A stretch of DNA of 9,718 bases from Stenotrophomonas sp. (GCA_003484865.1 DMZT01000472.1:1-9718); one strand, 5' to 3'. Shown: positions 1 to 8,182, numbered from the stretch's first letter. Numbers and translations: made by a program. The notes: generated by a model not told the origin, from the letters alone.

Positions 1-527
1 TCTCCGCGCCCAGCGTCTCCGGCCGCCAGTTGTCGGTCGGCGCCGCCGATGTGCAGCAGTACCTCGATGGCAGCTTCCCGCGCACGCAGAATGCGCTGGG
101 GGGCCTGATTGCAATGACGATGAGCCATCCGCAGCTGACCCTTCCGCAGGGCAGCCGGCTGGACCTGGGCTTCGATGTCGCCATGGCGACCGCCGGCGGC
201 AACCCGGCGCCGCTGGGCAAAGTGAAGCTGAGCAGCGGCCTGCGCTATGACGCGCAGACCCAGGGCTTCCACCTGCAGGAGCCGACGGTCGACGATTTCA
301 CCCCGGCCAACAACGGCGGCAAGCTGGATTCGCGTACGCGCGGCCTGCTCAATGCCTGGCTCACCGATTACGCCCAGCGCGAGCCGATCTACAAGATCGA
401 CCCGAGCGTGGCCGCGGTGCTCGGCACGCTGCAGGTGCAGTCGGCGCAGGTGGAGAACGGCAAGCTGGTGGTCACCTTCAACCAGGATCTCGGCGCGCTG
501 GTGCCGGCCGGGCTGCTCAGCAACTAA
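1..527 (+). CDS. DUF1439 (YceB-like) envelope protein, 3' part
   Basis: The reading frame is open to the left edge of the window (first full codon at 3), so the gene is 5'-truncated and its signal sequence is not visible. The visible 174 residues show the DUF1439 pattern: a QYLDGSFP segment near the start, a PQLTLPQGSRLDLGFDV strand, a GLRYDAQTQGFHL strand, and a C-terminal strand pair ending in LVVTFNQDLG. E. coli YceB, a lipoprotein of this family, is about 186 aa, so most of the mature protein is present. The family has a lipid-binding-like barrel fold and no established reaction; location in the periplasm or at the outer membrane is inferred from the family. The gene ends in TAA, 7 bases before a perfect stem-loop, and converges on a minus-strand PfpI-family gene. 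Family assignment is fairly sure; function is unknown. Confidence 0.8.
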   Translation, partial: SAPSVSGRQLSVGAADVQQYLDGSFPRTQNALGGLIAMTMSHPQLTLPQGSRLDLGFDVAMATAGGNPAPLGKVKLSSGLRYDAQTQGFHLQEPTVDDFTPANNGGKLDSRTRGLLNAWLTDYAQREPIYKIDPSVAAVLGTLQVQSAQVENGKLVVTFNQDLGALVPAGLLSN

Positions 528-534
528 CGCGATG

Positions 535-562
535 GTGGGCACCGACCTGGGTCGGTGCCCAC
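535..562. terminator. Bidirectional stem-loop between convergent genes
   Basis: A perfect 12-bp inverted repeat, GTGGGCACCGAC (535-546) and GTCGGTGCCCAC (551-562), encloses the four-base loop CTGG. It sits between the TAA of the DUF1439 gene (527) and the stop of the minus-strand PfpI gene (567). There is no T-run on either side, so it is not a canonical intrinsic terminator. Its position between convergent stops suggests that it ends or protects both transcripts. Confidence 0.7.
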
Positions 563-566
563 ACGA

Positions 567-1109
567 TCAACCGGCCAACGCCTTGGCCACCGCATCGGCG
601 AAGGCGGGAATATCACCCGGCTTGCGGCTGGTGATCAGGCCACCATCCACCACCACTTCGGCATCGGTCCACTCCGCACCGGCATTGCCCAGATCGGTTT
701 TCAGCGACGGCCACGAGGTCACCTTGCGGCCCTTGGCCAGGCCAGACTCGACCAGCAGCCACGGGCCGTGGCAGATCGCGGCCACCGGCTTGCCCGCCCC
801 ACCGAAGGCCTTGATCAGCGCGACCGCATCGGTGTCGATGCGCAGTTTGTCGGGATTGATCACGCCGCCGGGCAGAACCAGCGCGTCGTAATCGTCGGCC
901 TTGGCGCCTTTCAGCGGTGCATCGACCGTGACCTCCTCGCCCCAGTCCTTGTCTTTCCAGCCGCGGATCGTGCGGGCGTCACCCGGGGCGATCACCTTGA
1001 CCGAAGCGCCCCAGGATTCCAGCAGGCGCTTGGGTTCCTGCAGCTCGGACTGTTCGAAGCCATCGGTGGCGAGGATCGCGATGTGCTTGCCGTTGAGTAC
1101 GTGTGCCAT
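567..1109 (-). CDS. PfpI/DJ-1 family protein (type 1 glutamine amidotransferase-like)
   Basis: A 180-aa cytoplasmic protein of the DJ-1/PfpI superfamily, closest in pattern to the YhbO / general stress protein 18 group. The nucleophile elbow AAICHGPWLLV places the reactive cysteine at C113 followed by H114. The conserved acidic partner is E19 in DGFEQSEL, and LVLPGGVINPDKLR (residues 77-90) is the usual oxyanion-side loop. Length is normal for the family (165-190 aa). The ATG at 1109 was chosen because GGAG lies about 8 bases upstream and homologues begin just before the KHIAILATDGFE strand; longer in-frame extensions have no ribosome site. Members have been reported as proteases, deglycases or glyoxalases, and the exact activity is disputed, so none is assigned here. 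It lies downstream of the SET-domain gene on the same strand with a 121-bp gap containing two dyads, and may be transcribed separately. Confidence 0.9.
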   Translation of the reverse strand: MAHVLNGKHIAILATDGFEQSELQEPKRLLESWGASVKVIAPGDARTIRGWKDKDWGEEVTVDAPLKGAKADDYDALVLPGGVINPDKLRIDTDAVALIKAFGGAGKPVAAICHGPWLLVESGLAKGRKVTSWPSLKTDLGNAGAEWTDAEVVVDGGLITSRKPGDIPAFADAVAKALAG

Positions 1110-1170
1110 GGAGCGGCTCCAGTAAGTAGGAGCGCTCAGTGTGGCCACGGCCGCATTGGGCGGCGGTGAC

Positions 1171-1188
1171 CACGATGTGCACATCGTG
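1171..1188. other. 18-bp perfect palindrome upstream of the PfpI-family gene
   Basis: CACGATGTGCACATCGTG reads the same on both strands with no central spacer. It lies 62 bases upstream of the PfpI-family start codon and 43 bases downstream of the SET gene stop. A loop-free palindrome looks more like a site for a dimeric DNA-binding protein than a terminator, but no clear promoter could be placed next to it. It could also be part of a double hairpin ending the SET transcript. Confidence 0.45.
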
Positions 1189-1196
1189 TCGGGACA

Positions 1197-1219
1197 GCCA
1201 CCGGCCCACGGCCGGTGGC
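1197..1219 (-). terminator. Probable stem-loop terminator of the SET-domain gene
   Basis: A perfect 10-bp inverted repeat, GCCACCGGCC (1197-1206) and GGCCGGTGGC (1210-1219), surrounds a three-base loop. It starts 11 bases after the SET gene stop on the minus strand. It has no T-run, so intrinsic termination is uncertain; it may act with the neighbouring palindrome or stabilise the 3' end. Confidence 0.5.
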
Positions 1220-1230
1220 GACCGGAGGGA

Positions 1231-1698
1231 TCAGCGCTTGGGCTGCAGCATCGTGCCGGTGCACTTCTTCGACCCGCAGCGGCATTCCCAGATCTTCTTC
1301 AGGCGCGCGGTGTGACGCTCGGCCAGGGTGATGCCGTAGTTGTAGGTCAATTCATCGCCCGGCTTGATGTCCTTGATCGCCTCGATGAACACCTTGTCCT
1401 CGCGGCGGTTGTCACCCTCGGCTTCCTCGATCACCGCTTCGCAGTTCGGATCGCAGCTGTGGTTGAGCCAGCGCGCGTCGTTGCCCTTGTAGTTCGCATC
1501 GATGACGTAGTCGTCGTTGAGGGTGAACAGGAAGGTATGACCGCTCTCCACATCCCCGGTGTCGTCGGCATCCACGTCGGCGTGGCTGCGCAGCAGACCC
1601 TTGTACTGGATGACCCGCTCGCCCTGCTTGATCGGCGCCAGCGCGAACACGCCATTGCCATGGATGGTGGACTTGCGGGCCTGGATCTTCTTGGGCAT
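1231..1698 (-). CDS. SET-domain protein-lysine methyltransferase with post-SET motif
   Basis: A 155-aa protein that is almost entirely a SET domain, the fold that transfers a methyl group from S-adenosylmethionine to lysine. Visible motifs in order are STIHGNGVFAL (10-20, cofactor-binding start), RWLNHSCDPNC (76-86, the NHSC motif), GDELTYNYG (114-122, with the active-site tyrosine segment) and a post-SET cluster CRCGSKKC (C139, C141, C146). The post-SET cysteines together with C82 of NHSC would bind one zinc ion, as in eukaryotic enzymes of this class. There is no DNA- or chromatin-binding extension. The ATG at 1698 was chosen because the SET fold begins right after it; a TTG-initiated extension to 1839 would run through the divergent promoter region. 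No strong ribosome site is visible. The substrate cannot be read from sequence. Single-domain SET proteins of this type occur in xanthomonads. Confidence 0.9.
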   Translation of the reverse strand: MPKKIQARKSTIHGNGVFALAPIKQGERVIQYKGLLRSHADVDADDTGDVESGHTFLFTLNDDYVIDANYKGNDARWLNHSCDPNCEAVIEEAEGDNRREDKVFIEAIKDIKPGDELTYNYGITLAERHTARLKKIWECRCGSKKCTGTMLQPKR

Positions 1699-1727
1699 CT
1701 GGCTGACCGTTGCGGTGGGAAGCCCCG

Positions 1728-1755
1728 ATTCTCGCTTAATCTTTGTGATTGCCAA
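1728..1755 (-). promoter_or_regulatory. Candidate promoter of the SET-domain gene
   Basis: On the minus strand, TTGGCA (1755-1750) and GAGAAT (1733-1728) are 16 bases apart. The -35 matches the sigma-70 consensus at five of six bases and the -10 at four of six. Transcription would begin near 1721, giving a leader of about 23 bases. This is a weak call made by eye. Confidence 0.35.
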
Positions 1756-1811
1756 AGCGATGCGGTTCAATACGCGTCCCAGGCCGCCCTGCGGGCGCCT
1801 GAACGGGCGGG

Positions 1812-1840
1812 TTGGATGCCGCCGGAGAAAAGCGTACAAT
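1812..1840 (+). promoter_or_regulatory. Sigma-70 promoter of the suf operon
   Basis: TTGGAT (1812-1817) and TACAAT (1835-1840) are separated by exactly 17 bases, a strong sigma-70 arrangement. Transcription would start near 1847, leaving a leader of about 24 bases before the regulator's ATG at 1871. The -10 element lies inside a 25-bp dyad that resembles an IscR type 1 site, so a bound regulator would block polymerase. No other good promoter is seen before sufB, so the regulator and the assembly genes are probably transcribed together from here. Confidence 0.7.
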
Positions 1841-1853
1841 TTCAGTCCGCTTT
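1829..1853. promoter_or_regulatory. Putative IscR type 1-like operator over the suf -10 element
   Basis: The arms AAAGCG (1829-1834) and CGCTTT (1848-1853) form an inverted repeat with a 13-base spacer, 25 bp in total. Compared by eye with the E. coli IscR type 1 consensus, recalled as ATASYYGACTRWW followed by WYAGTCRRSTAT, it matches at 19 of 25 positions. The right half-site core CAGTC is perfect; the left core is degraded. It covers the promoter -10 and the likely start of transcription, where a repressor would act. Binding by the operon's own Rrf2 regulator is inference. Confidence 0.5.
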
Positions 1854-1870
1854 ATGGTTCTGCACCCCAC

Positions 1871-2323
1871 ATGCTCCGCGTCACCAAGCTCACCGATTAC
1901 GCCACCGTCGTGCTGACCGTGCTCGCTGCCCGCCCGGGCGAGGTGCTCAGTGCCACTGAACTGGCCGAGTTCGCCCGTCTGGAACCGCCCACCGTCAGCA
2001 AGCTGCTCAAGCCGCTGGCCCAGGCCGGCTTGGTCGAAGGCCTGCGCGGCGTCCGTGGCGGCTACCGGCTGACCCGCGCGGCAGACCAGATCACGCTGTT
2101 CGAGATCGTGGAAGCCATGGAAGGGCCGCTGGGCCTGACCGAGTGCGCCCACGACCACAGCCAGTGCGGCCGCGAGCTGCAGTGTGGCGCGCGCAGCAGC
2201 TGGCGGATGATCAACGACGTGGTGTCCGAAGCGCTGCGCGCGGTCACCCTGGCGCAGATCCTGCCCCCTCTTCCCCTTGTTGACGCCCACCGCCGCGCGA
2301 TCGCGGCGGATGTCGTCTCCTGA
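1871..2323 (+). CDS. Rrf2/IscR-family SUF system regulator
   Basis: A 150-aa transcription factor of the Rrf2 family, of the type known as the SUF system regulator of gammaproteobacteria and xanthomonads. The winged helix-turn-helix covers roughly residues 1-70: [15 protein letters not shown], then the recognition segment around [18 protein letters not shown], then the wing [14 protein letters not shown] cluster-binding region follows with C92, C99 and C105 (spacing CX6CX5C), close to the CX5CX5C of E. coli IscR. The histidine that serves IscR three residues after its last cysteine is replaced by R108; H94 and H96 lie nearby. The protein presumably senses [2Fe-2S] supply and adjusts suf expression. 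The ATG at 1871 begins the conserved [11 protein letters not shown] start; no strong ribosome site precedes it. It is the first gene of the operon, 13 bases before sufB, under a promoter with an IscR-like operator. Confidence 0.92.
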   Translation: MLRVTKLTDYATVVLTVLAARPGEVLSATELAEFARLEPPTVSKLLKPLAQAGLVEGLRGVRGGYRLTRAADQITLFEIVEAMEGPLGLTECAHDHSQCGRELQCGARSSWRMINDVVSEALRAVTLAQILPPLPLVDAHRRAIAADVVS

Positions 2324-2336
2324 TCAGGCAGCCCCC

Positions 2337-3808
<1,472 letters not shown>

Positions 3809-3812
<4 letters not shown>

Positions 3813-4213
3813 AGCGCCTGCTCCCCCTGGCCCTGCTGCTCTGCGCGGCCGCGCCGGCGTTCGCCGAATCGGCCTGCGACGATCTGAGCACGCAGATGCA
3901 GATGAACGAGTGCGCCAACGAAGGGTTCGAAACAGCCGATGCCGCGTTGAACGCGGTGTACCGCCAGGTGGTGGGCAAGCTGGCCGATGCCCCGGTGGCG
4001 CTGGCCAAGCTGAAGGCCGCCCAGCGCCTGTGGGTGCAGTTGCGCGATGCCGACCTGGAAGCGCAGTACCCGGTCGGCAAGGATGAAGACCCGCGCATGC
4101 TGTACGGCTCGATGTACCCGATGCTCTACATCGGCGCCAAGGCCGCATTGACCGAAACCCGCACCGCCTACCTGCGCAACGAATTCCTCGAGCGCAGCGA
4201 ATACGACCTCTGA
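3809..4213 (+). CDS. LprI/DUF1311 family secreted protein within the suf operon
   Basis: A 134-aa protein with a clear type I signal peptide: positive MKR, a leucine-rich core, and APAFA before the mature end at about E20. C12 is not in a proper lipobox. The mature part matches DUF1311 (LprI-like lysozyme inhibitor family): [15 protein letters not shown] with C23 and C35 able to form a disulfide, then [13 protein letters not shown], then [21 protein letters not shown], then a long C-terminal helix. The founding member is a mycobacterial lipoprotein that inhibits lysozyme; for most family members the role is unknown and lysozyme inhibition here is not shown. The start overlaps the sufB stop (ATGA) and has GGAAGG 9 bases upstream, so it should be translated together with sufB. 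A periplasmic protein between two cytosolic cluster-assembly genes is odd. The gap of 45 bases to sufC is the largest inside the operon. Confidence 0.88.
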
Positions 4214-4258
4214 GTCGCGCTGCCTCCAGTTCCCCTATCTGACAAGACGATTATCGAC

Positions 4259-5023
4259 ATGTTGAAGATCGACAACCTCCACGCACGCATTGGCGAAAAA
4301 GAGATTCTCAGGGGCCTCTCGCTCGACGTGAAGCCCGGCCAGGTGCACGCCATCATGGGCCCCAACGGCGCCGGCAAGTCCACCCTGGGCAACGTCCTGG
4401 CCGGCCGCGACGGCTATGACGTGAGCGAAGGCAGCGTGCAGTTCGAAGGCCGTGACCTGCTCGAGCTGGCGCCGGAAGAACGCGCCGCCGCCGGCCTGTT
4501 CCTGGCCTTCCAGTATCCGGTGGAAATCCCCGGCGTGAACAACACCTACTTCCTGCGCGCGGCGCTCAACGCCCAGCGCAAGGCGCGCGGCGAGGAAGAG
4601 CTGGATTCGATGCAGTTCCTCAAGCTGGTCCGCCAGAAGCTGGCCGTGCTGCACCTGAAGGACGAGCTGCTGCACCGCGGCGTCAACGAAGGCTTCTCCG
4701 GTGGCGAGAAGAAGCGCAACGAGATCTTCCAGCTGGCCGTGCTCGAGCCGAAGCTGGCGATCCTGGATGAAACCGACTCCGGCCTGGATATCGACGCGCT
4801 CAAGAGCGTGGCCGACGGCGTCAACGCGCTGCGTTCGCCGGACCGCTCCTTCATCGTGATCACCCATTACCAGCGCCTGCTCGATTACATCAAGCCGGAC
4901 GTGGTGCACGTGCTGGCCGACGGCAAGATCGTGCAGAGCGGCGGCCCGGAACTGGCCCTGGAACTGGAAGCCCATGGCTACCACTTCCTGAAGGACCGCG
5001 TGGTGCCGGAGGCAGCGGTCTGA
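4259..5023 (+). CDS. sufC: Fe-S assembly ATPase SufC
   Basis: A 254-aa ABC-type ATPase of the cytosolic SufBC2D complex; its ATP-driven dimerisation opens the SufB-SufD interface where clusters form. All nucleotide motifs are intact: Walker A GPNGAGKST (34-42), Q-loop Q85 in LAFQYP, the signature FSGGE (146-150), Walker B LAILDE ending in E171, the D-loop SGLD (174-177), and H-loop H203 in ITHYQR. K152 and E171, which form a regulatory salt bridge in E. coli SufC, fall at identical numbers. No transmembrane segments are present, as expected. The ATG at 4259 is fixed by the conserved MLKIDNLHA start; no good Shine-Dalgarno is visible in the 45-base gap before it. The stop overlaps the sufD start by one base (TGATG). 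Confidence 0.98.
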   Translation: MLKIDNLHARIGEKEILRGLSLDVKPGQVHAIMGPNGAGKSTLGNVLAGRDGYDVSEGSVQFEGRDLLELAPEERAAAGLFLAFQYPVEIPGVNNTYFLRAALNAQRKARGEEELDSMQFLKLVRQKLAVLHLKDELLHRGVNEGFSGGEKKRNEIFQLAVLEPKLAILDETDSGLDIDALKSVADGVNALRSPDRSFIVITHYQRLLDYIKPDVVHVLADGKIVQSGGPELALELEAHGYHFLKDRVVPEAAV

Positions 5024-6285
5024 TGAGCGCCCTGCTCGATTCCCTCGCCAGCGGCTTCTGCGGCAGCGATGCACGTCGCGCCGAGCTGGATGCCGCCCTG
5101 CAGGCCGGCCTGCCCGGCCCGCGCACCGAAGCCTGGAAATACACCTCCCTGCGCCAGCTGGAGCGTCGCAGCTTCCAGCCCGCCCCGCTCGCCCCGGCCG
5201 TGGTCGATGCCGCCCTGCTGGCCGACATTCCGTCGCCGCGGCTGGTGTTCGTCAATGGTCGCCCGTCCGGCGCGCTGAGCGATGTCGCCGCGGTGCCGGC
5301 CGGTGTGCAGCTGGCGACCCTGTCGTCGGCGCTGGCCGCGGGCGATGAAGCCGCTCGCTTCCTCGGCCGCCGCTTCGAGCGCAGCGAGGAAGTGTTCGCC
5401 CGCCTCAACGCCGCGCTCGCCGATGAAGGCGTGCTGCTGCGCGTGGAAGCCGGCGTGCAGGTCGAGACGCCGCTGCAGCTGGTCTTCATCAGCGTGGCTG
5501 GCGAGACCGATCTGTCCTGGCACCACCGCCACCTGATCGAACTTCGCGCTGGCGCTGCGCTGGGCGTGGTCGAGCACCACCTGCATGTCGGTGATGCCGC
5601 GCACCTGGACAACACCCTCGTGCACGTCCACCTGGCGCAGGATGCCGTGCTCTCGCACGCCCGTGTGCAGGCCGACGCCACCCGCGCCACCTCGCTGCTG
5701 CGCACCGACGCCGTGCTGGCCCGCAACGCGCAGTACCGTCGTGTCGATCTGGAACTGGGCGCCGCGCTGAGCCGCCATGAGCTCAACGTCCGCCTGGAAG
5801 GCGACAACGCCCAGCTGACCGCCAACGGCGTGCTGCTCGGCAACGGCCGCCGCCATGTCGATACCCGCCTGGGCATCGAGCACATCGCACGCGATACCGC
5901 CTCGGAAATGGTCTGGCGTGGTGTGGCGGCCAACCGCAGCCGCGTGGTCTTCCACGGTGGCATCCACATCCGCGAAGGCGCCGATGGCACCGACGCCAAC
6001 CTGTCCAACAAGAACCTGCTGCTGTCGGCCGATGCCGAGATCGATACCCAGCCCACGCTGGTGATCGACGCCGACGAAGTGAAGGCCGCCCATGGTGCTA
6101 CGGTCGGCCAGCTCGATGCGAATGCGCTGTTCTACCTGCGCTCGCGCGGCCTGCCGGCCGATCGCGCGCAGCAGCTGCTGAGCGCGGCGTTCTGCCATGA
6201 ACCGCTGAACGCGCTCGACGCACGCCTGACCGAGCAGCTCACCGCCCAGCTCACCCGTGCACTGGCCCTGGCGGGCGTGGCATGA
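5023..6285 (+). CDS. sufD: Fe-S assembly protein SufD
   Basis: A 420-aa partner of SufB and SufC, about the usual length (E. coli 423 aa). It helps build the cluster at the SufB-SufD interface and is linked to iron entry. The N-terminus has the typical GLPGPRTEAWKYTSLRQL segment (about 29-46). The beta-helix part includes LEGDNAQLTANGVLLG and the family hallmark KAAHGATVGQLDANALFYL. H357 in this hallmark corresponds to the essential H360 of E. coli SufD. The residue two places earlier is A355, where E. coli has C358. GGAGG sits 10 bases before the ATG, within the sufC end, and the start overlaps the sufC stop. The stop overlaps the sufS start by four bases (ATGA). Confidence 0.97.
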   Translation: MSALLDSLASGFCGSDARRAELDAALQAGLPGPRTEAWKYTSLRQLERRSFQPAPLAPAVVDAALLADIPSPRLVFVNGRPSGALSDVAAVPAGVQLATLSSALAAGDEAARFLGRRFERSEEVFARLNAALADEGVLLRVEAGVQVETPLQLVFISVAGETDLSWHHRHLIELRAGAALGVVEHHLHVGDAAHLDNTLVHVHLAQDAVLSHARVQADATRATSLLRTDAVLARNAQYRRVDLELGAALSRHELNVRLEGDNAQLTANGVLLGNGRRHVDTRLGIEHIARDTASEMVWRGVAANRSRVVFHGGIHIREGADGTDANLSNKNLLLSADAEIDTQPTLVIDADEVKAAHGATVGQLDANALFYLRSRGLPADRAQQLLSAAFCHEPLNALDARLTEQLTAQLTRALALAGVA

Positions 6286-7538
6286 ACCTGTCCACGCCGC
6301 GCCCGGTCGCCGATACCGGCGCCGCGCCCGATTGGGACCGCGTGCGCCTGGACTTCCCGCTGTTGATGCGCGAAGTGCACGGCAAGCCGCTGGTGTACTT
6401 CGACAACGCCAACACCGGCCAGAAGCCGGTGCAGGTGATCGGCGCGCTGGACGAGTTCTACCGCCGCTACAACGCCAACGTCAGCCGTGCGGTGCATGCG
6501 CTCGGCACCGAGGCGACCGATGCCTACGAAGGCGCGCGCAGCAAGCTTGCGCGCTTCCTCAACGTGCGCGCCAGCGAACTGGTGCTGTGCAGCGGCACCA
6601 CCTTCGCGATCAACCTGGTCGCCTATTCGTGGGCACTGCCGCGGCTGAAGGCCGGCGATGTCATCCTGGTCTCGCGCATGGAACACCACGCCAACATCGT
6701 GCCCTGGCAGCTGGTCGCCCAGCGCACCGGCGCGACGATCCGCGTGGCCGAGATCACCCCGGAGGGTGCCCTGGACCTGGACGCACTGCGCAAGGCCATG
6801 ACCCCCGAGGTCAAGCTGCTCGCCGTTGCCCATGTGTCCAATGTGCTGGGCACGGTCAATCCGGTCCGCGAGATCTGCCGCGAGGCCCGCAAGCGCGGCA
6901 TCATCACCGTGGTGGACGGCTCGCAGGCCGCACCGCACCGCAAGGTCGACATCCCCGCGATCGGCTGCGACTTCTATGCCATCACCGGGCACAAGATGTG
7001 CGGCCCGACCGGCACCGGCGCGCTGTGGGCCAGGCGCGAACACCTGGACGCCATGCCGCCGTTCATTGGTGGCGGCGAGATGATCAAGGAAGTGAGCTTC
7101 GAGGGCACCGTGTTCAACGATGCCCCGCACAAGTTCGAAGCCGGCACCCCGAACATCGCCGGTTTCATCGGCCTGGGCGTGGCGGTGGACTACCTCGAAT
7201 CGCTCGGCCTGGACCACGTGGAAGCACGCGAAACCGAGCTGCTGGCGCACTTCAACGAAGAACTGGGCAAGATCGACGGCCTGCGCATCTTCGGCACCAC
7301 GCCGGACAAGGCGGCGGTGGTCTCCTTCCTGGTGGAGGGCGCGCATTCGCACGACCTGGCCACCCTGCTGGATCTGGAAGGTGTTGCCGTGCGCTCGGGC
7401 CAGCACTGCGCGCACCCGCTGCTGCAGTATTACGGCGTCGCCGCGACCTGCCGCGCCTCGCTGGCGTTCTACAACACGCATGACGAGATCGAGCGCTTCA
7501 TCGTGGCGCTGAACAAGGTGCGCAAGCTGCTGGGCTGA
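6282..7538 (+). CDS. sufS: Cysteine desulfurase SufS (group II, PLP-dependent)
   Basis: A 418-aa enzyme that removes sulfur from L-cysteine, leaving alanine and an enzyme persulfide that supplies SufB. Pyridoxal phosphate would bind K238 in ITGHKMCGPTGTG, with D212 in VVDGSQAAPH contacting the ring nitrogen. The catalytic cysteine is C376 in VRSGQHCAHP. These lie 12 residues beyond the E. coli positions (K226, D200, C364), reflecting a short N-terminal extension. The short lobe around C376 is that of group II desulfurases, which normally need a SufE or SufU sulfur acceptor; none is encoded in this window. The N-terminal motif here is FDNANTGQKP, whereas E. coli SufS has DSAASAQKP. It is the last gene of the operon, overlaps sufD by four bases, and is followed 26 bases later by a strong terminator. 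Confidence 0.97.
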   Translation: MNLSTPRPVADTGAAPDWDRVRLDFPLLMREVHGKPLVYFDNANTGQKPVQVIGALDEFYRRYNANVSRAVHALGTEATDAYEGARSKLARFLNVRASELVLCSGTTFAINLVAYSWALPRLKAGDVILVSRMEHHANIVPWQLVAQRTGATIRVAEITPEGALDLDALRKAMTPEVKLLAVAHVSNVLGTVNPVREICREARKRGIITVVDGSQAAPHRKVDIPAIGCDFYAITGHKMCGPTGTGALWARREHLDAMPPFIGGGEMIKEVSFEGTVFNDAPHKFEAGTPNIAGFIGLGVAVDYLESLGLDHVEARETELLAHFNEELGKIDGLRIFGTTPDKAAVVSFLVEGAHSHDLATLLDLEGVAVRSGQHCAHPLLQYYGVAATCRASLAFYNTHDEIERFIVALNKVRKLLG

Positions 7539-7564
7539 GCCCGCCTCGTCTGTGTCCCCCTTGG

Positions 7565-7591
7565 AACGCCGTGGCCTGCCACGGCGTTTTT
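7565..7591 (+). terminator. Rho-independent terminator of the suf operon
   Basis: A perfect 10-bp stem, AACGCCGTGG (7565-7574) and CCACGGCGTT (7579-7588), has the four-base loop CCTG and runs into TTTTT at 7587-7591. It is the only dyad in the window with a proper T-run. It lies 26 bases after the sufS stop and separates the suf operon from the acetyltransferase gene. Confidence 0.92.
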
Positions 7592-7633
7592 CGTTGCCCG
7601 CCCCGGTCGTTTCCGTCCGGGCCCCGGCCAGCC

Positions 7634-7639
7634 TAAAAT
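7634..7639 (+). promoter_or_regulatory. -10 element giving a leaderless acetyltransferase mRNA
   Basis: TAAAAT at 7634-7639 is followed after six bases by the ATG at 7646. Transcription normally starts 6-7 bases after a -10, so the first transcribed base would be at or next to the A of the start codon. There is no Shine-Dalgarno in the gap, in keeping with a leaderless mRNA. A -35 is not clear; TTCCGT at 7611-7616 has the right 17-base spacing but fits the consensus poorly. Confidence 0.6.
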
Positions 7640-7645
7640 GGCGGC

Positions 7646-8182
7646 ATGAGCACCCTGACCTACCGCGCCGCCACGCTGGCCGACATCCCCGCCCTCGTCA
7701 CCCTTGTCACCTCCGCCTACCGGGGCGATGCCAGCCGCGCCGGCTGGACCACCGAGGCCGACATCCTCGATGGCGCCCGCATCGACCCGCAGGGTCTTCA
7801 GGCCGACATCGAGCGCCCGCGCAGCACCATCCTGCTCGCCGAGCGCGAGGGCCAGCTGCTGGCCTGCGCACATATCGCCGATGACCAGGGCAAGGGCTAC
7901 TTCGGCATGTTCTCGGTGGACCCGACCCAGCAGGGCGGCGGCGTCGGCAAGCAGGTGATGCTGGCCGCCGAAGCCCACGCCGCGCGCGAGTGGGGCGTGC
8001 CGGTCATGCAGATGACGGTGATCGACATCCGCGACGAACTGATCGCCTTCTACGAGCGCCGCGGCTACCAGCGCACCGGCATCAAGAAGCCCTTCCCGTA
8101 TGGCGATGAACGCTTCGGCATCCCCAAGCGCGACGACCTGCGCTTCGAGATCCTGGAAAAGCCGCTGGCGGTGCCGGCGTGA
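7646..8182 (+). CDS. GNAT family N-acetyltransferase
   Basis: A 178-aa cytosolic acetyl-CoA-dependent acetyltransferase of the GNAT fold. The acetyl-CoA pyrophosphate loop is VDPTQQGGGVGK (91-102), preceded by the strand GYFGMFSVDP. The late motif AFYERRGYQRTG (134-145) with Y136 is typical of the general-acid position in the family. The N-terminal RAATLADIPALV helix and the WTTEADIL segment (34-41) are also usual. The substrate (amine, peptide or antibiotic) cannot be told from sequence. It starts 54 bases after the suf terminator with its own -10 element placed for leaderless transcription. Its stop overlaps the GTG start of the Rieske gene by four bases, so the two are almost certainly co-expressed. 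Confidence 0.93.
   Translation: MSTLTYRAATLADIPALVTLVTSAYRGDASRAGWTTEADILDGARIDPQGLQADIERPRSTILLAEREGQLLACAHIADDQGKGYFGMFSVDPTQQGGGVGKQVMLAAEAHAAREWGVPVMQMTVIDIRDELIAFYERRGYQRTGIKKPFPYGDERFGIPKRDDLRFEILEKPLAVPA

Noticed and set aside
1854..1916. A 20-codon upstream open frame (ATG at 1854) overlapping the regulator start
   Set aside because: It has no ribosome site and no sign of selection; it is easily explained by chance in a short leader.
2277..2336. A longer N-terminus for SufB starting within the regulator gene
   Set aside because: Homologues begin at the MATxxxD position, and the extension would overlap the regulator by more than 40 bases without a ribosome site.
6132..7481. A 449-codon open frame on the minus strand opposite sufS, and a similar 406-codon frame opposite sufD (4978-6198)
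   Set aside because: Both lie wholly or mostly opposite genes with intact catalytic motifs and show only composition-driven sequence.
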